A stretch of 17,163 nt of DNA from contig JAFNGM010000178.1 of the NCBI GenBank assembly GCA_017885225.1, positions 441-17,603 of the forward strand, written 5' to 3'. A program made the translations under genes and the position numbers. The notes beneath the pieces were generated by a model. That model worked only from the letters and a program-made list of their open reading frames with translations, was not told where the DNA came from and ran no database searches. This document shows, one piece after another, positions 6,539 to 14,308 of this stretch (positions are counted from its first letter, which is position 1; every line of letters begins with the position of its first letter). The stretch comes from Syntrophaceae bacterium. GTDB lineage: Bacteria > Desulfobacterota > Syntrophia > Syntrophales > UBA2185.

Positions 6539-7759
6539 ATGAGATTCCGCAGCTATAAATATCCATCCTTATCTCATACCGTGAAAATCGGCATTGCGAT
6601 AGCGGCTATGTTGCTTCTTTCCAACACGGTATTGGTATACTTTCTTGTGCAAGAGAAAAACATCAATAAAAATCTTATCACCCTCATCGATAGAACCAAT
6701 AGTGACTTTTATCAAATTCATGAATCACTGAAGAAGAAAGATTTACAAAGCGCCTTCCGCCATCTCGCGGAGGCTCAAAAACAGGTGGCATCCATACTCC
6801 CCGCACAGCCATCACCCACGCAAAAAGTGCGAGCCGAGACGAAAGAAACACTTCCTGCGCACACAACCCAGGCGAAAGCAACACCGCCGCAGGTTCTTCC
6901 GGCGATACCGGTATCGAGCACAGAAACTCCTTATCCTTTACTGTTTGCCGATTCAGGCGAGTACCTTCTTATATGTGAGAAAGACACAAAAAATATTTAT
7001 ATCTTCCGATTTATGGATGGCAAGTTTACGCTTGTAAAACACTACCCCTGCGTGATTGGCGCAAACAATCATGACAAAAGAAGCGAGGGAGATTTTGCCA
7101 CCCCTGAAGGGATTTACTTTTTCCGGAGATTTGCTCCTGGTAAAGCCCTCGCAGAAAACTATGGCTATGGTGCGTTTGTCCTGAATTATCCCAACTTCCT
7201 CGATCGCAAAGAAAGAAAGGAAGGGAGCGGCATTTGGATACACGGACATAGCATTCATAAATCCATAGGAGCAGACGTCCTCGACACAAAGGGCTGCATC
7301 GTGGTGAGCAATGATGTACTGAAGGAAATGAATGAGTTTCTCCAACCGAACGGTACCCCCATTGCAATCGTCAATAAGCTCAGCTATGTGAGCATTGAAA
7401 ATCAGAACGAACTGTCAAACGAACTGAGAAATTTTATCAACTCATGGAGGCAGTCCTGGGAGAGCATCGACACGAAAAAATATTTAAACTTTTATTCCCC
7501 GGCGTTTGTGAACGGTGAAGGAATGGGCTACCATGCCTTCGCACGACACAAAGAAAAAACTAATAAAAGTAAAAAGTTCATTCGCGTAAAAATCGAAAAT
7601 CTGGCGATTCTTGTGCCACCCGAACATGGCGGCAATATCGTCGTCGCGAGATTTCATCAAAGATACAATTCAAATAATTTCAAAAGCGATAGTAAAAAAA
7701 TATTTTACCTGAAAAAAGGGCAGGCCGGATGGCAAATTATTGGCGAATCTATGTATTAG
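6539..7759 (+). CDS. YkuD-domain peptidoglycan L,D-carboxypeptidase/transpeptidase, Csd6/Pgp2-like
   Basis: A 406-residue envelope protein. One membrane anchor spans about residues 16-36, then come a helical region, a Pro/Ala/Thr-rich linker (about 86-132), a YkuD (L,D-transpeptidase) domain (about 138-280) and a C-terminal domain (about 290-406) with the look of an NTF2-like fold. His235-Gly236 in IWIHGHS and Cys253 in DTKGCIVVS are the catalytic set. YkuD plus C-terminal NTF2-like domain is the architecture of Helicobacter Csd6 and Campylobacter Pgp2, which trim tetrapeptides to tripeptides. An in-frame TAA at 6530 fixes the start at or after 6539. No ribosome binding site is visible there, and TATAAT overlaps the ATG. 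The end overlaps the Csd4-like gene by 31 bases. A plain L,D-transpeptidase remains possible. Confidence 0.75.
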   Translation: MRFRSYKYPSLSHTVKIGIAIAAMLLLSNTVLVYFLVQEKNINKNLITLIDRTNSDFYQIHESLKKKDLQSAFRHLAEAQKQVASILPAQPSPTQKVRAETKETLPAHTTQAKATPPQVLPAIPVSSTETPYPLLFADSGEYLLICEKDTKNIYIFRFMDGKFTLVKHYPCVIGANNHDKRSEGDFATPEGIYFFRRFAPGKALAENYGYGAFVLNYPNFLDRKERKEGSGIWIHGHSIHKSIGADVLDTKGCIVVSNDVLKEMNEFLQPNGTPIAIVNKLSYVSIENQNELSNELRNFINSWRQSWESIDTKKYLNFYSPAFVNGEGMGYHAFARHKEKTNKSKKFIRVKIENLAILVPPEHGGNIVVARFHQRYNSNNFKSDSKKIFYLKKGQAGWQIIGESMY

Positions 7760-8652
7760 TTTTTTCACTGTTCATTGCTGTTTTTTGTGCATCCGATTTT
7801 TTCACAATCAGGCAGAGTATTTCATCCAAGCCATCAAAACCATTCGTGCATGTTCAAAGATTTTTCGGCGGCACGAATCAAGAAGTGGCTGTCCACATCA
7901 TTTCCGGAGAAGAAAAAGGGCCTGCGCTGCTTATCTTTGCCGGAATCCATGGTGATGAGGCGGGAGGTTATTTAACTGCAGAGAGGTATGCGGATGTGAA
8001 GATAAAAAAGGGGACATTGATCGTCGTACCACGTTTGAATTTGCCAGCTGTGGTGAAGGGAAAACGTCAAGGTTTAGGTGGTGATATGAACCGCTTGTTC
8101 CATCTGCCGGAGAACCATAATACATCTCCTGATTCGAAAGTTGTTGACCTTGCCAAAACTCTTATCAAGCGCGCCGACTATGTTCTGAACCTCCATCAAG
8201 GTTCAGGTTTCTACTCTCCTACATGGATTTCCCCCAAAAGAAATCCTTCCAGGTGGGGACAATGCAATGTGATTGACGCCCTCATTTTTGACCTGCCCAA
8301 CGGGGATAAATTGGAACTGGCCAGTTTTGCTGAAAAAATAGCATACAGATCAAATTCAAAGATTAGAGACAAGAAATTTCATTTTCAGGTAAATAACACC
8401 AACACGGCGAGCAATACGTCACTTCACAAGGAGCAGAGAAGATCACTCACGTATTATGCATTGTACAAACAGCACAAACATGCTCTGGCATTCGAAGCCA
8501 CAAAAAATTGTACACTCCCTCAGGCTATCGCATTTTTAACAATTGCCATTAATTCAATTATGGAAGAGGTTGGGATACAATCGGAAAATCTTCCTGCAAC
8601 AGATCCTCTAACGATACGCAAGGAATTGCGAGAAAAAAAACTTGAAATGTAA
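7729..8652 (+). CDS. M14/M99-type zinc D,L-carboxypeptidase, Csd4/Pgp1-like
   Basis: A 307-residue exported protein with an N-terminal hydrophobic stretch (about residues 7-21), probably a signal peptide. GIHGDEAGG gives zinc ligands His74 and Glu77; NLHQGSGFY supplies His156. GGDMNRLF (117-124) carries the substrate-binding Asn-Arg, and Glu256 in AFEATKN is the likely catalytic glutamate. GDMNR plus NLHQGSGFY is typical of Csd4/Pgp1, which remove meso-diaminopimelate from peptidoglycan tripeptides. Helicobacter Csd4 has an unusual Gln zinc ligand where this protein has the standard His. Overlap with the YkuD gene implies translational coupling: the partner's expected product would be this enzyme's substrate. 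AstE/aspartoacylase relatives are the alternative, but lack an export signal. Confidence 0.75.
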   Translation: MANYWRIYVLVFSLFIAVFCASDFFTIRQSISSKPSKPFVHVQRFFGGTNQEVAVHIISGEEKGPALLIFAGIHGDEAGGYLTAERYADVKIKKGTLIVVPRLNLPAVVKGKRQGLGGDMNRLFHLPENHNTSPDSKVVDLAKTLIKRADYVLNLHQGSGFYSPTWISPKRNPSRWGQCNVIDALIFDLPNGDKLELASFAEKIAYRSNSKIRDKKFHFQVNNTNTASNTSLHKEQRRSLTYYALYKQHKHALAFEATKNCTLPQAIAFLTIAINSIMEEVGIQSENLPATDPLTIRKELREKKLEM

Positions 8653-8742
8653 TTACTCTTTCTCCATCTGGCGTGTCATCCCTGATCAAGCATTTATCCT
8701 CAGGATTTCACCTTCAGTTCTTTACCGCACCATTTTTTGTCA

Positions 8743-8771
8743 TTGACACGGTGCTCTCTTTGTCTTATCTT
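8743..8771 (+). promoter_or_regulatory. candidate sigma-70 promoter for the BadF-type gene
   Basis: Perfect TTGACA at 8743-8748, a 17-base spacer and TATCTT at 8766-8771 (4 of 6). The predicted start near 8778 gives a leader of about 130 bases containing the 22-codon frame at 8830. Confidence 0.5.
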
Positions 8772-8829
8772 TTCTATAAAAAACATACGTTTATCAATGA
8801 GCTCGCGGGGCATGAATATAAGGGGTAAA

Positions 8830-8898
8830 ATGTCTCACACATTACCTCTTTCCACTGCGCCGGATACACGAAAAACCCATCTGTATCCCAAGAAATGA
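8830..8898 (+). CDS. possible 22-residue leader peptide
   Basis: ATG at 8830 follows AAGGGG by four bases and opens a 22-codon frame ending in TGA at 8896-8898, ten bases before the next gene's ATG. The peptide starts MSHTLPLSTAPDTRK and resembles nothing I recognise. Position after a predicted promoter and before a ribosome binding site is the only support; it may be chance. Confidence 0.2.
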   Translation: MSHTLPLSTAPDTRKTHLYPKK

Positions 8899-8908
8899 CG
8901 GAGAATCC

Positions 8909-9685
8909 ATGTATACTGCAGGAATTGATATCGGTTCCATCACTACCAAAGCAGCGGTAATGAAGGACGGGGTATTACTGGGTACGAAAGTTATCTTTAC
9001 GGGGTATAACGCTGAGATGGCAGGGAGGAATGTGTTAGATACAATTCTTGCCGAACTGGATATGACTTATAAATCTATTGGCCGGATTGTTTCAACGGGT
9101 TATGGTAGAAAAAGTATGACTATAGCCGACAGGGCTATCACGGAAATCACGTGCCATGCTGCGGGAGCCCACTATATAAACCCCAAAATTCATTCTATTA
9201 TAGATGTTGGTGGACAGGACAGCAAAACAATAGTAGTGGACGAACATGGGACTGTTGTAAATTTTGCCATGAATGATAAGTGCGCCGCGGGAACCGGTCG
9301 TTTTCTGGAAGTTATGGCCGGCGCCCTCGAAGTCAATCTTGATGATTTTGGTGAAATTTCGCTGAGCGCAGATAATCCCGCCCAAATAAGCTCCATGTGT
9401 ACGGTTTTCGCGGAGTCGGAAGTAATTTCGCTCATTTCCAGGGGAGAGAAAAGAGAAAATATCATCGCCGGTATCCATGAGTCCATCTGTGCCAGAATAT
9501 CATCCATGATGAAGCGAATAGGAATTATGCCGCCGGTCATGATGACAGGTGGTGTTGCAAAGAATATTGGACTAGTCAGGACATTGGAGAAGCTCCTCGA
9601 TACACCAATAGAGGTATCCGCATATGCCCAGGAGAATGGTGCTATCGGGGCAGCTTTGCTGGCTCAAAGAATCAAAGTTACGTAA
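8909..9685 (+). CDS. BadF/BadG/BcrA/BcrD ATPase family activator (HgdC-like)
   Basis: A 258-residue protein of the ASKHA ATPase fold, the length of 2-hydroxyacyl-CoA dehydratase activators such as HgdC. GIDIGSITTKAA (5-16) is phosphate loop 1, STGYGR (62-67) and DVGGQDSK (99-106) follow, and MTGGVAKN (212-219) is the adenosine part. Cys125 in NDKCAAGTGRF and Cys164 in SSMCTVFAE are the two cysteines that in the homodimer hold one [4Fe-4S] cluster. In the family these proteins use ATP to send a low-potential electron to a dehydratase or a class I benzoyl-CoA reductase. No such partner gene is in the window, so the target is unknown. GGAGAA precedes the ATG. Confidence 0.88.
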   Translation: MYTAGIDIGSITTKAAVMKDGVLLGTKVIFTGYNAEMAGRNVLDTILAELDMTYKSIGRIVSTGYGRKSMTIADRAITEITCHAAGAHYINPKIHSIIDVGGQDSKTIVVDEHGTVVNFAMNDKCAAGTGRFLEVMAGALEVNLDDFGEISLSADNPAQISSMCTVFAESEVISLISRGEKRENIIAGIHESICARISSMMKRIGIMPPVMMTGGVAKNIGLVRTLEKLLDTPIEVSAYAQENGAIGAALLAQRIKVT

Positions 9686-9716
9686 CGGCCGAGCATAAAC
9701 TTATTTAGGGTTTCAT

Positions 9717-10427
9717 ATGCATTGCAAATGCTATGGTATATGGATGAGACCTGCCGTGGTTATCCTGACTCTTGTGATCAGTCTCTCGGGTGTAATTGAT
9801 GCAAAGGAGAGTAAACACATGAAATCATTCAGTGATGTAACGGACAACGTTATTCAACTGCCCGCGCCTGTATTACACGGAGGGATGTCTATCGCAGAAA
9901 CACTGTCAAAACGTGAGTCTACACGGAATTTTACTTCCAAGCCTCTGACACCCTCTGAAATATCACAGGTTTTATGGGCTGCTCAGGGAATAACCCGCAA
10001 CTGGGGGGCGAGAACTGCTCCTTCCGCGGGAGCACTGTACCCTCTCGAATTATATCTGGTCTTACGAGAAGGGTTATATCACTATATGCCCCGCACCCAC
10101 CAGCTCATACGTGTCTCGGATCAGAACTTAATCGACGATCTGTCATCAGCCGCCCTCGGCCAGGAGTGCGTAAGAAGGTCGCCGGCTATTGTTGTCATCA
10201 CCGCGATATATGAAAGAGTGGAACAAAAGTACGGGCGGCGCGGTGAACGCTATGTAAAAATTGAGGCAGGACATGCAGCACAGAATATACACCTTCAGGC
10301 GGTTTCTCTCACTCTTGGATCCGTGCCGGTAGGAGCCTTCAACGATGACCAGGTTCGAAAGGTTCTAAACCTGCCCGCAAATCACGAACCGCTGTATCTG
10401 ATTCCTCTGGGACATAAAAGAAAATGA
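9717..10427 (+). CDS. exported SagB-type nitroreductase family protein
   Basis: A 236-residue FMN-dependent oxidoreductase of the nitroreductase fold, SagB/ThcOx subgroup. RESTRNFTSKPLTPSE (66-81) is the phosphate-binding start of the domain; TAPSAGALYPLELYLV is the SagB-type signature. GHAAQNIHLQA and GSVPVGAFNDDQV are typical C-terminal segments. A hydrophobic stretch (PAVVILTLVISLSG) after two basic positions looks like a signal peptide, so the enzyme is probably outside the cytoplasm. The start could be ATG 9717 or ATG 9744; neither has a strong ribosome binding site and the second gives a cleaner leader. SagB proteins can oxidise azolines in peptide natural products, but no precursor or cyclodehydratase gene is near, so the substrate is unknown. 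Confidence 0.8.
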   Translation: MHCKCYGIWMRPAVVILTLVISLSGVIDAKESKHMKSFSDVTDNVIQLPAPVLHGGMSIAETLSKRESTRNFTSKPLTPSEISQVLWAAQGITRNWGARTAPSAGALYPLELYLVLREGLYHYMPRTHQLIRVSDQNLIDDLSSAALGQECVRRSPAIVVITAIYERVEQKYGRRGERYVKIEAGHAAQNIHLQAVSLTLGSVPVGAFNDDQVRKVLNLPANHEPLYLIPLGHKRK

Positions 10428-10525
10428 GGGTCATTGCCGAAGAACTGATATATTTTCCAGGATTCTAAGGATATATGATGCGAAGTATACAGTCAGCGTT
10501 TCCTTGCACATTAGCACTGGAAGCC

Positions 10526-10541
10526 TTGAATCCTCGAAGGC
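10526..10541 (+). repeat. 8-bp-period intergenic repeat, copy C (short)
   Basis: TTGAATCC (10526-10533) and TCGAAGGC (10534-10541) repeat the first two octamers of copies A and B; the third unit has decayed to TTGTTATC. A five-base inverted pair GCCTT/AAGGC (10523-10527 and 10537-10541) could form a small hairpin. It lies in the 170-base spacer before the three-domain acyl-CoA gene. Confidence 0.4.
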
Positions 10542-10597
10542 TTGTTATCAGTACATGTGAGATGAATAAAAAAAGACATTATTAAGGAGACTACACA

Positions 10598-12709
10598 ATG
10601 GCACTCAACATGACGGCAATCGGCAAAAAAATAGGCCCATTGACGAAGGATTATACATGGAAGGACGCAGTTCTTTATGCCCTGGGAGTAGGGGCAGGAT
10701 TTCATGAACTTGACTACACGTATGAAAAAAAGCTTAAGGTAATCCCTTCATTTGCGATTGCCATGATATTCGATTTCTTCTGGGAGATAACGGCTGCCTG
10801 CAATATCAATGTTGCCGGTGTACTCCACGGTGAGCAGGATCTTGTCTTGCATAACCCCATCCCCCCTTCCGGTACCATGACCACAGAGGGAAGGATCAAG
10901 GATTACTTCGACAAGGGCTCGAGGGGAGCTGTCATTGTTGTGGAAAGTGAAACATTTCACAGTAATGGCAAAAAACTCTTTACCAGTATTATTAGCCTTT
11001 TCAGCCGCCTGGACGGAGGTTTTGGCGGCAAAAGCTCTCCCCAGCAGACTTTTGAATTCCCAAGCCGGGAACCTGATTTTGTTGTTGACGCAGTGCCCTT
11101 ACCGGATCAGCCACTCATATACAGGCTCTCCGGTGATATATTTGAACTCCACGTTGACGCTGAATTTGCAAAAATGTCGGGCTTCGAAAAGCCGATTATG
11201 CACGGACTCTGTACCTACGGCTTCGCCTGCCGCGCCTTGATGGCATGCTTCACGCCAGGGAAGCCGGAAGAGGTTCGACGTCTTGCCTGCCGTTTTGCGC
11301 AACCACTCTATCCCGGCGAGCCGATAAAAACGCGTATCTGGAAAACGGGAGAGGGGAAAGCGCTTTGGCAGACAGTGAATGCACACAGGGGAGATGTTGT
11401 GATCGACAGGGGGCTCTTCGAATATGGAGAAGTACAGAAGGAAGAAATTCGTTTTGATGGACAGGTTGCAATTGTAACGGGTGCAGGCGGCGGCTTGGGG
11501 AGGGTGTATGCCCTTGAACTCGCCCGGCGTGGAGCAAAGGTTGTCGTGAACGATTTCGGTGGGATCAGAGATGGATCCGGCGAGGGCTCACAGGTTCCTG
11601 CAGCCAGGGTGGTAGAAGAAATCAAGAAGACTGGCGGAGATGCGGTAGCCAGTTTCGACAGTGTCGCTACACCTGAAGGCGGCGAGAATATTGTGAGAAC
11701 AGCGCTCAATTCCTTCGGCAGGGTAGATATTCTGATCAACAACGCCGGGATTTTGCAGGACAAGAGCTTCGCGAAGATGGAGCAGGAAAACTGGCAGAAG
11801 GTAATTGATGTGCATCTCAATGGTTCCTTTCATGTCACCCGGCCCGCGTTCAGGATTATGAGGGAAAATGGATACGGGCGGATAGTCATGACTACATCCG
11901 CAGCCGGTCTGTTCGGAAATTTTGGCCAGACCAATTACAGCACCGCGAAAATGGGGCTTGTTGGCTTGATGAATTCTCTGAAGCTGGAAGGGGAGAAGTA
12001 CAACATTAAAGTTAACACCGTGGCGCCATTGGCTGCCACACGACTCACATCCGATATTTTGCCTTCCGATCTTCAGGGAAAAATGAATCCGGAGTTTATT
12101 GCGCCGCTGGTTCTCTATCTCTGCGCAAAAGAATGTCCCGCAAGCGGCACAATATATAATGCCGGCATGGGTTTTTATAATCGTGCTGCAGTAATGACAG
12201 GAAAGGGCGCCTGGGTGGGGGATGGTAAACACATACCCCGCGTGGAAGAAGTTGCGGCGCACTGGGAAAAAATCTCACGCATGGAAGATGCGCGGGAGTA
12301 CGTGAGTGCCATGGATTTTATGGGAGGCATTCTCCCAAACTATAAAACGATAGAGGAGGAAATGATTGTGAAGGATGAAAAGAAGGAAGTTTCTGGTGTG
12401 AAGGCTGTCTTTGAAAGAATGCCTCACGTGTTTACCGCAGATGCGGCATCCGGTGTAGACGTTACCTTTCAGTTCATGTTATCAGGAGAAGGGGGAGAGA
12501 ACTGGTATGCGGAAATCAAAAGCGGCGCATGCAAGGTGGAACCCGGCACCCATGCAAGTCCAACAAGCACCATAAAAATGGATGCGGCGGATTTTCTTGA
12601 TATGATTGGAGGAAAATTAAATGCCATGCAGGCCTTTATGTCGGGTAAGCTTAAAGTTGAAGGAGACCTGATGAAGTCGCAACTCATCCAAAAGTTTTTC
12701 AAATTTTAA
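10598..12709 (+). CDS. three-domain MFE-2-like protein: enoyl-CoA hydratase 2 - SDR 3-hydroxyacyl-CoA dehydrogenase - SCP2
   Basis: A 703-residue fusion. Residues 1-280 are a double-hotdog hydratase 2: AIGKKIGP start, YALGVGAG (27-34), and the hydratase motif YRLSGDIFELHVD with catalytic-type Asp180 and His185, then IMHGLCTYGFACR. Residues 285-590 are an SDR of the peroxisomal MFE-2 type: TGAGGGLGR (294-302), NNAG (381-384), Ser434, Tyr447 and Lys451. Residues 597-703 are an SCP2 lipid-binding domain. These parts hydrate trans-2-enoyl-CoA to the (R)-3-hydroxyacyl-CoA and oxidise it. In animal MFE-2 the order is SDR - hydratase - SCP2; here the first two are swapped. No organelle-targeting tail is present. 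AAGGAG lies ahead of the ATG. A racemase-like gene follows 292 bases later. Confidence 0.9.
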   Translation: MALNMTAIGKKIGPLTKDYTWKDAVLYALGVGAGFHELDYTYEKKLKVIPSFAIAMIFDFFWEITAACNINVAGVLHGEQDLVLHNPIPPSGTMTTEGRIKDYFDKGSRGAVIVVESETFHSNGKKLFTSIISLFSRLDGGFGGKSSPQQTFEFPSREPDFVVDAVPLPDQPLIYRLSGDIFELHVDAEFAKMSGFEKPIMHGLCTYGFACRALMACFTPGKPEEVRRLACRFAQPLYPGEPIKTRIWKTGEGKALWQTVNAHRGDVVIDRGLFEYGEVQKEEIRFDGQVAIVTGAGGGLGRVYALELARRGAKVVVNDFGGIRDGSGEGSQVPAARVVEEIKKTGGDAVASFDSVATPEGGENIVRTALNSFGRVDILINNAGILQDKSFAKMEQENWQKVIDVHLNGSFHVTRPAFRIMRENGYGRIVMTTSAAGLFGNFGQTNYSTAKMGLVGLMNSLKLEGEKYNIKVNTVAPLAATRLTSDILPSDLQGKMNPEFIAPLVLYLCAKECPASGTIYNAGMGFYNRAAVMTGKGAWVGDGKHIPRVEEVAAHWEKISRMEDAREYVSAMDFMGGILPNYKTIEEEMIVKDEKKEVSGVKAVFERMPHVFTADAASGVDVTFQFMLSGEGGENWYAEIKSGACKVEPGTHASPTSTIKMDAADFLDMIGGKLNAMQAFMSGKLKVEGDLMKSQLIQKFFKF

Positions 12710-13001
12710 GTCCATCGTGCGCTTATGGTATTGGGAAGCTCTTCGGCCCACAGGCATGTCCTCGACTCGATCGGGGAGCGGGGCTTCACGTTCCTCAGAG
12801 GAACAACGTTTCTCAAAATCTCCAAAGCATAGCTTCCTTTTGGAACGATAAAGAGGAAACGCCTTTATGAAATGCACGAATAGTGCTTAAAAAAACTCCA
12901 TCGCGTATTGACTCATAATCCGGATGCATACCCGTGCCTGAAGGTCTGTTCTATAAGGATTGTGGGAATATTTGAACGTTGATTGTGTAAAGGAGAACAC
13001 T
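12710..13001. other. intergenic spacer, no gene seen
   Basis: The 292 bases between the MFE-2-like gene and the racemase-like gene hold no convincing frame or promoter. A small hairpin GTTCC-TCAGA-GGAAC (12790-12804) without a T-tract is the only structure noticed. Confidence 0.35.
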
Positions 13002-14183
13002 ATGACAGGACCGCTTTACGGATTAAAAGTATTGGATTTTACGACCCTTCTTCCGGGCCCCTACGCGACAATGGTCCTCGCGGATATGGGGGCTGAGGTT
13101 CTAAGGGTTGTATCCCGCTCACGGCCCGATGTGGTCGCCTACATCCCTCCCATTATTCCCGGCGTCAACATGTCTGCCGCCTTCACCCACCTTGGTCGAG
13201 ATAAGCGGTCTATGAACTTGAATCTGAAGGACGGCAGGGCGGTAAAGATTATTCATCAGTTGCTTGCCACCTATGACATTCTGATCGAGCAGTTTCGTCC
13301 CGGAGTCATGGCAAAGTTCGGTCTGGACTATGCAAGTTTGAAAACAATTAACCCCTCTCTTATTTACTGTTCGTTGACCGGCTATGGCCAGACGGGGCCC
13401 TTTCGGAACAGGGCAGGACATGATATCAATTATCTGGCCCGTTCTGGTATCATGTCCTACTCAGGGAAAAGAGAGTCGGGACCGAGCCTTACAGGCATAC
13501 AGATCGCTGACATCGCCTCAGGCTCCAATAACGCGATTATCGGCATTCTCGCTGCTGTTGTGTGCCGCAGCACAACAGGTAAAGGACAGCACATTGACAT
13601 TTCCATGACAGACGGGATGCTCGCATTTAATGCCATGTATGGCGCCAACTTCCTGGTTGATGGGCAGGATCCGCTCCGTGAACACACGCTCCTCAACGGC
13701 GGCTCCCTCTATGATTTCTATGAAACAAAAGACGGAGGATATTTAAGCGTCGGCAGCATTGAGCATCAATTTTTCGCCGCATTCTGCGAAACCATTAAAT
13801 GTAAGGAACTTATTTCGGGAGGCATTGAACCCCCAAATATAGAAATCGCCAAAAAGCGTGTCCGTGATATTATCAAAACGAGGACGAGAGACGAGTGGAC
13901 AGAAGAATTTCGCAAAGTTGATGCGTGTGTGGAGCCGGTTCTTTCCCTGTCGGAGGCGCTGAACAATAGCCACGCAACAGAGCGGGGCATAGTGGTGGAA
14001 GTGGGTCTTCCCGATGGGGAAAAGGTGCGGCAACTCGCCAGCCCCATAAAGTTTTCTGAAACGCCGCCCCAGTACAAATATGCCGGTATGCCCCCCGGTA
14101 TTCACACAAAAGAGGTCCTCCTCGAAATCGGCTATTCAGACAAAGATATAGAAGAGTTCGAGAACACGGGATTGTTCAGTTAA
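13002..14183 (+). CDS. CaiB/BaiF family III CoA-transferase or alpha-methylacyl-CoA racemase
   Basis: A 393-residue protein of the interlocked-dimer family III CoA-transferase fold. The family N-terminus LKVLDFTTLLPGPYATMVLA binds CoA. GHDINYLARSG gives His140 and Asp141, and QIADIASGS gives Asp170. The GHDINY motif with a second Asp near 170 is typical of alpha-methylacyl-CoA racemases, where His and Asp exchange the alpha proton; formyl-CoA-type transferases use the Asp next to the His as nucleophile. So racemase is somewhat favoured, transferase is not excluded. The ATG at 13002 has AAAGGAG seven bases upstream; an in-frame ATG at 12960 adds 14 unrelated residues without a ribosome site. 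The MFE-2/SCP2 neighbour supports work on branched or sterol-like acyl-CoA. Confidence 0.82.
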   Translation: MTGPLYGLKVLDFTTLLPGPYATMVLADMGAEVLRVVSRSRPDVVAYIPPIIPGVNMSAAFTHLGRDKRSMNLNLKDGRAVKIIHQLLATYDILIEQFRPGVMAKFGLDYASLKTINPSLIYCSLTGYGQTGPFRNRAGHDINYLARSGIMSYSGKRESGPSLTGIQIADIASGSNNAIIGILAAVVCRSTTGKGQHIDISMTDGMLAFNAMYGANFLVDGQDPLREHTLLNGGSLYDFYETKDGGYLSVGSIEHQFFAAFCETIKCKELISGGIEPPNIEIAKKRVRDIIKTRTRDEWTEEFRKVDACVEPVLSLSEALNNSHATERGIVVEVGLPDGEKVRQLASPIKFSETPPQYKYAGMPPGIHTKEVLLEIGYSDKDIEEFENTGLFS

Positions 14184-14273
14184 CGCCAATCATCCTCAAA
14201 AGTTCTCCATTCAAGAGCTTTGTCAAGGGGGAACCGCGCCCTGTGGTGCCCTCTCGTATATGGTAATTTTCTC

Positions 14274-14300
14274 TTGACACAAAACCCTCTTTCTGATAGT
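14274..14300 (+). promoter_or_regulatory. possible promoter of the hydrogenase operon
   Basis: TTGACA at 14274-14279 is a perfect -35; GATAGT at 14295-14300 is the best -10 (4 of 6) but the spacer is only 15 bases. The rest of the 288-base spacer 14184-14471 holds the palindrome at 14309-14332 and an AT-rich leader ending in AAAGGAGG; no gene is seen. Confidence 0.35.
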
Positions 14301-14308
14301 CGAGCGTT

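Noticed and set aside
9717..10427. Part of an azole-modified peptide (RiPP) cluster
   Set aside because: The SagB-type domain alone is not enough: no YcaO/cyclodehydratase or precursor gene lies nearby and the protein seems to be exported.
11588..12262. A 224-codon minus-strand frame
   Set aside because: It is antisense to the SDR domain of the MFE-2-like gene, has no recognisable domain, and the sense strand carries intact SDR motifs.
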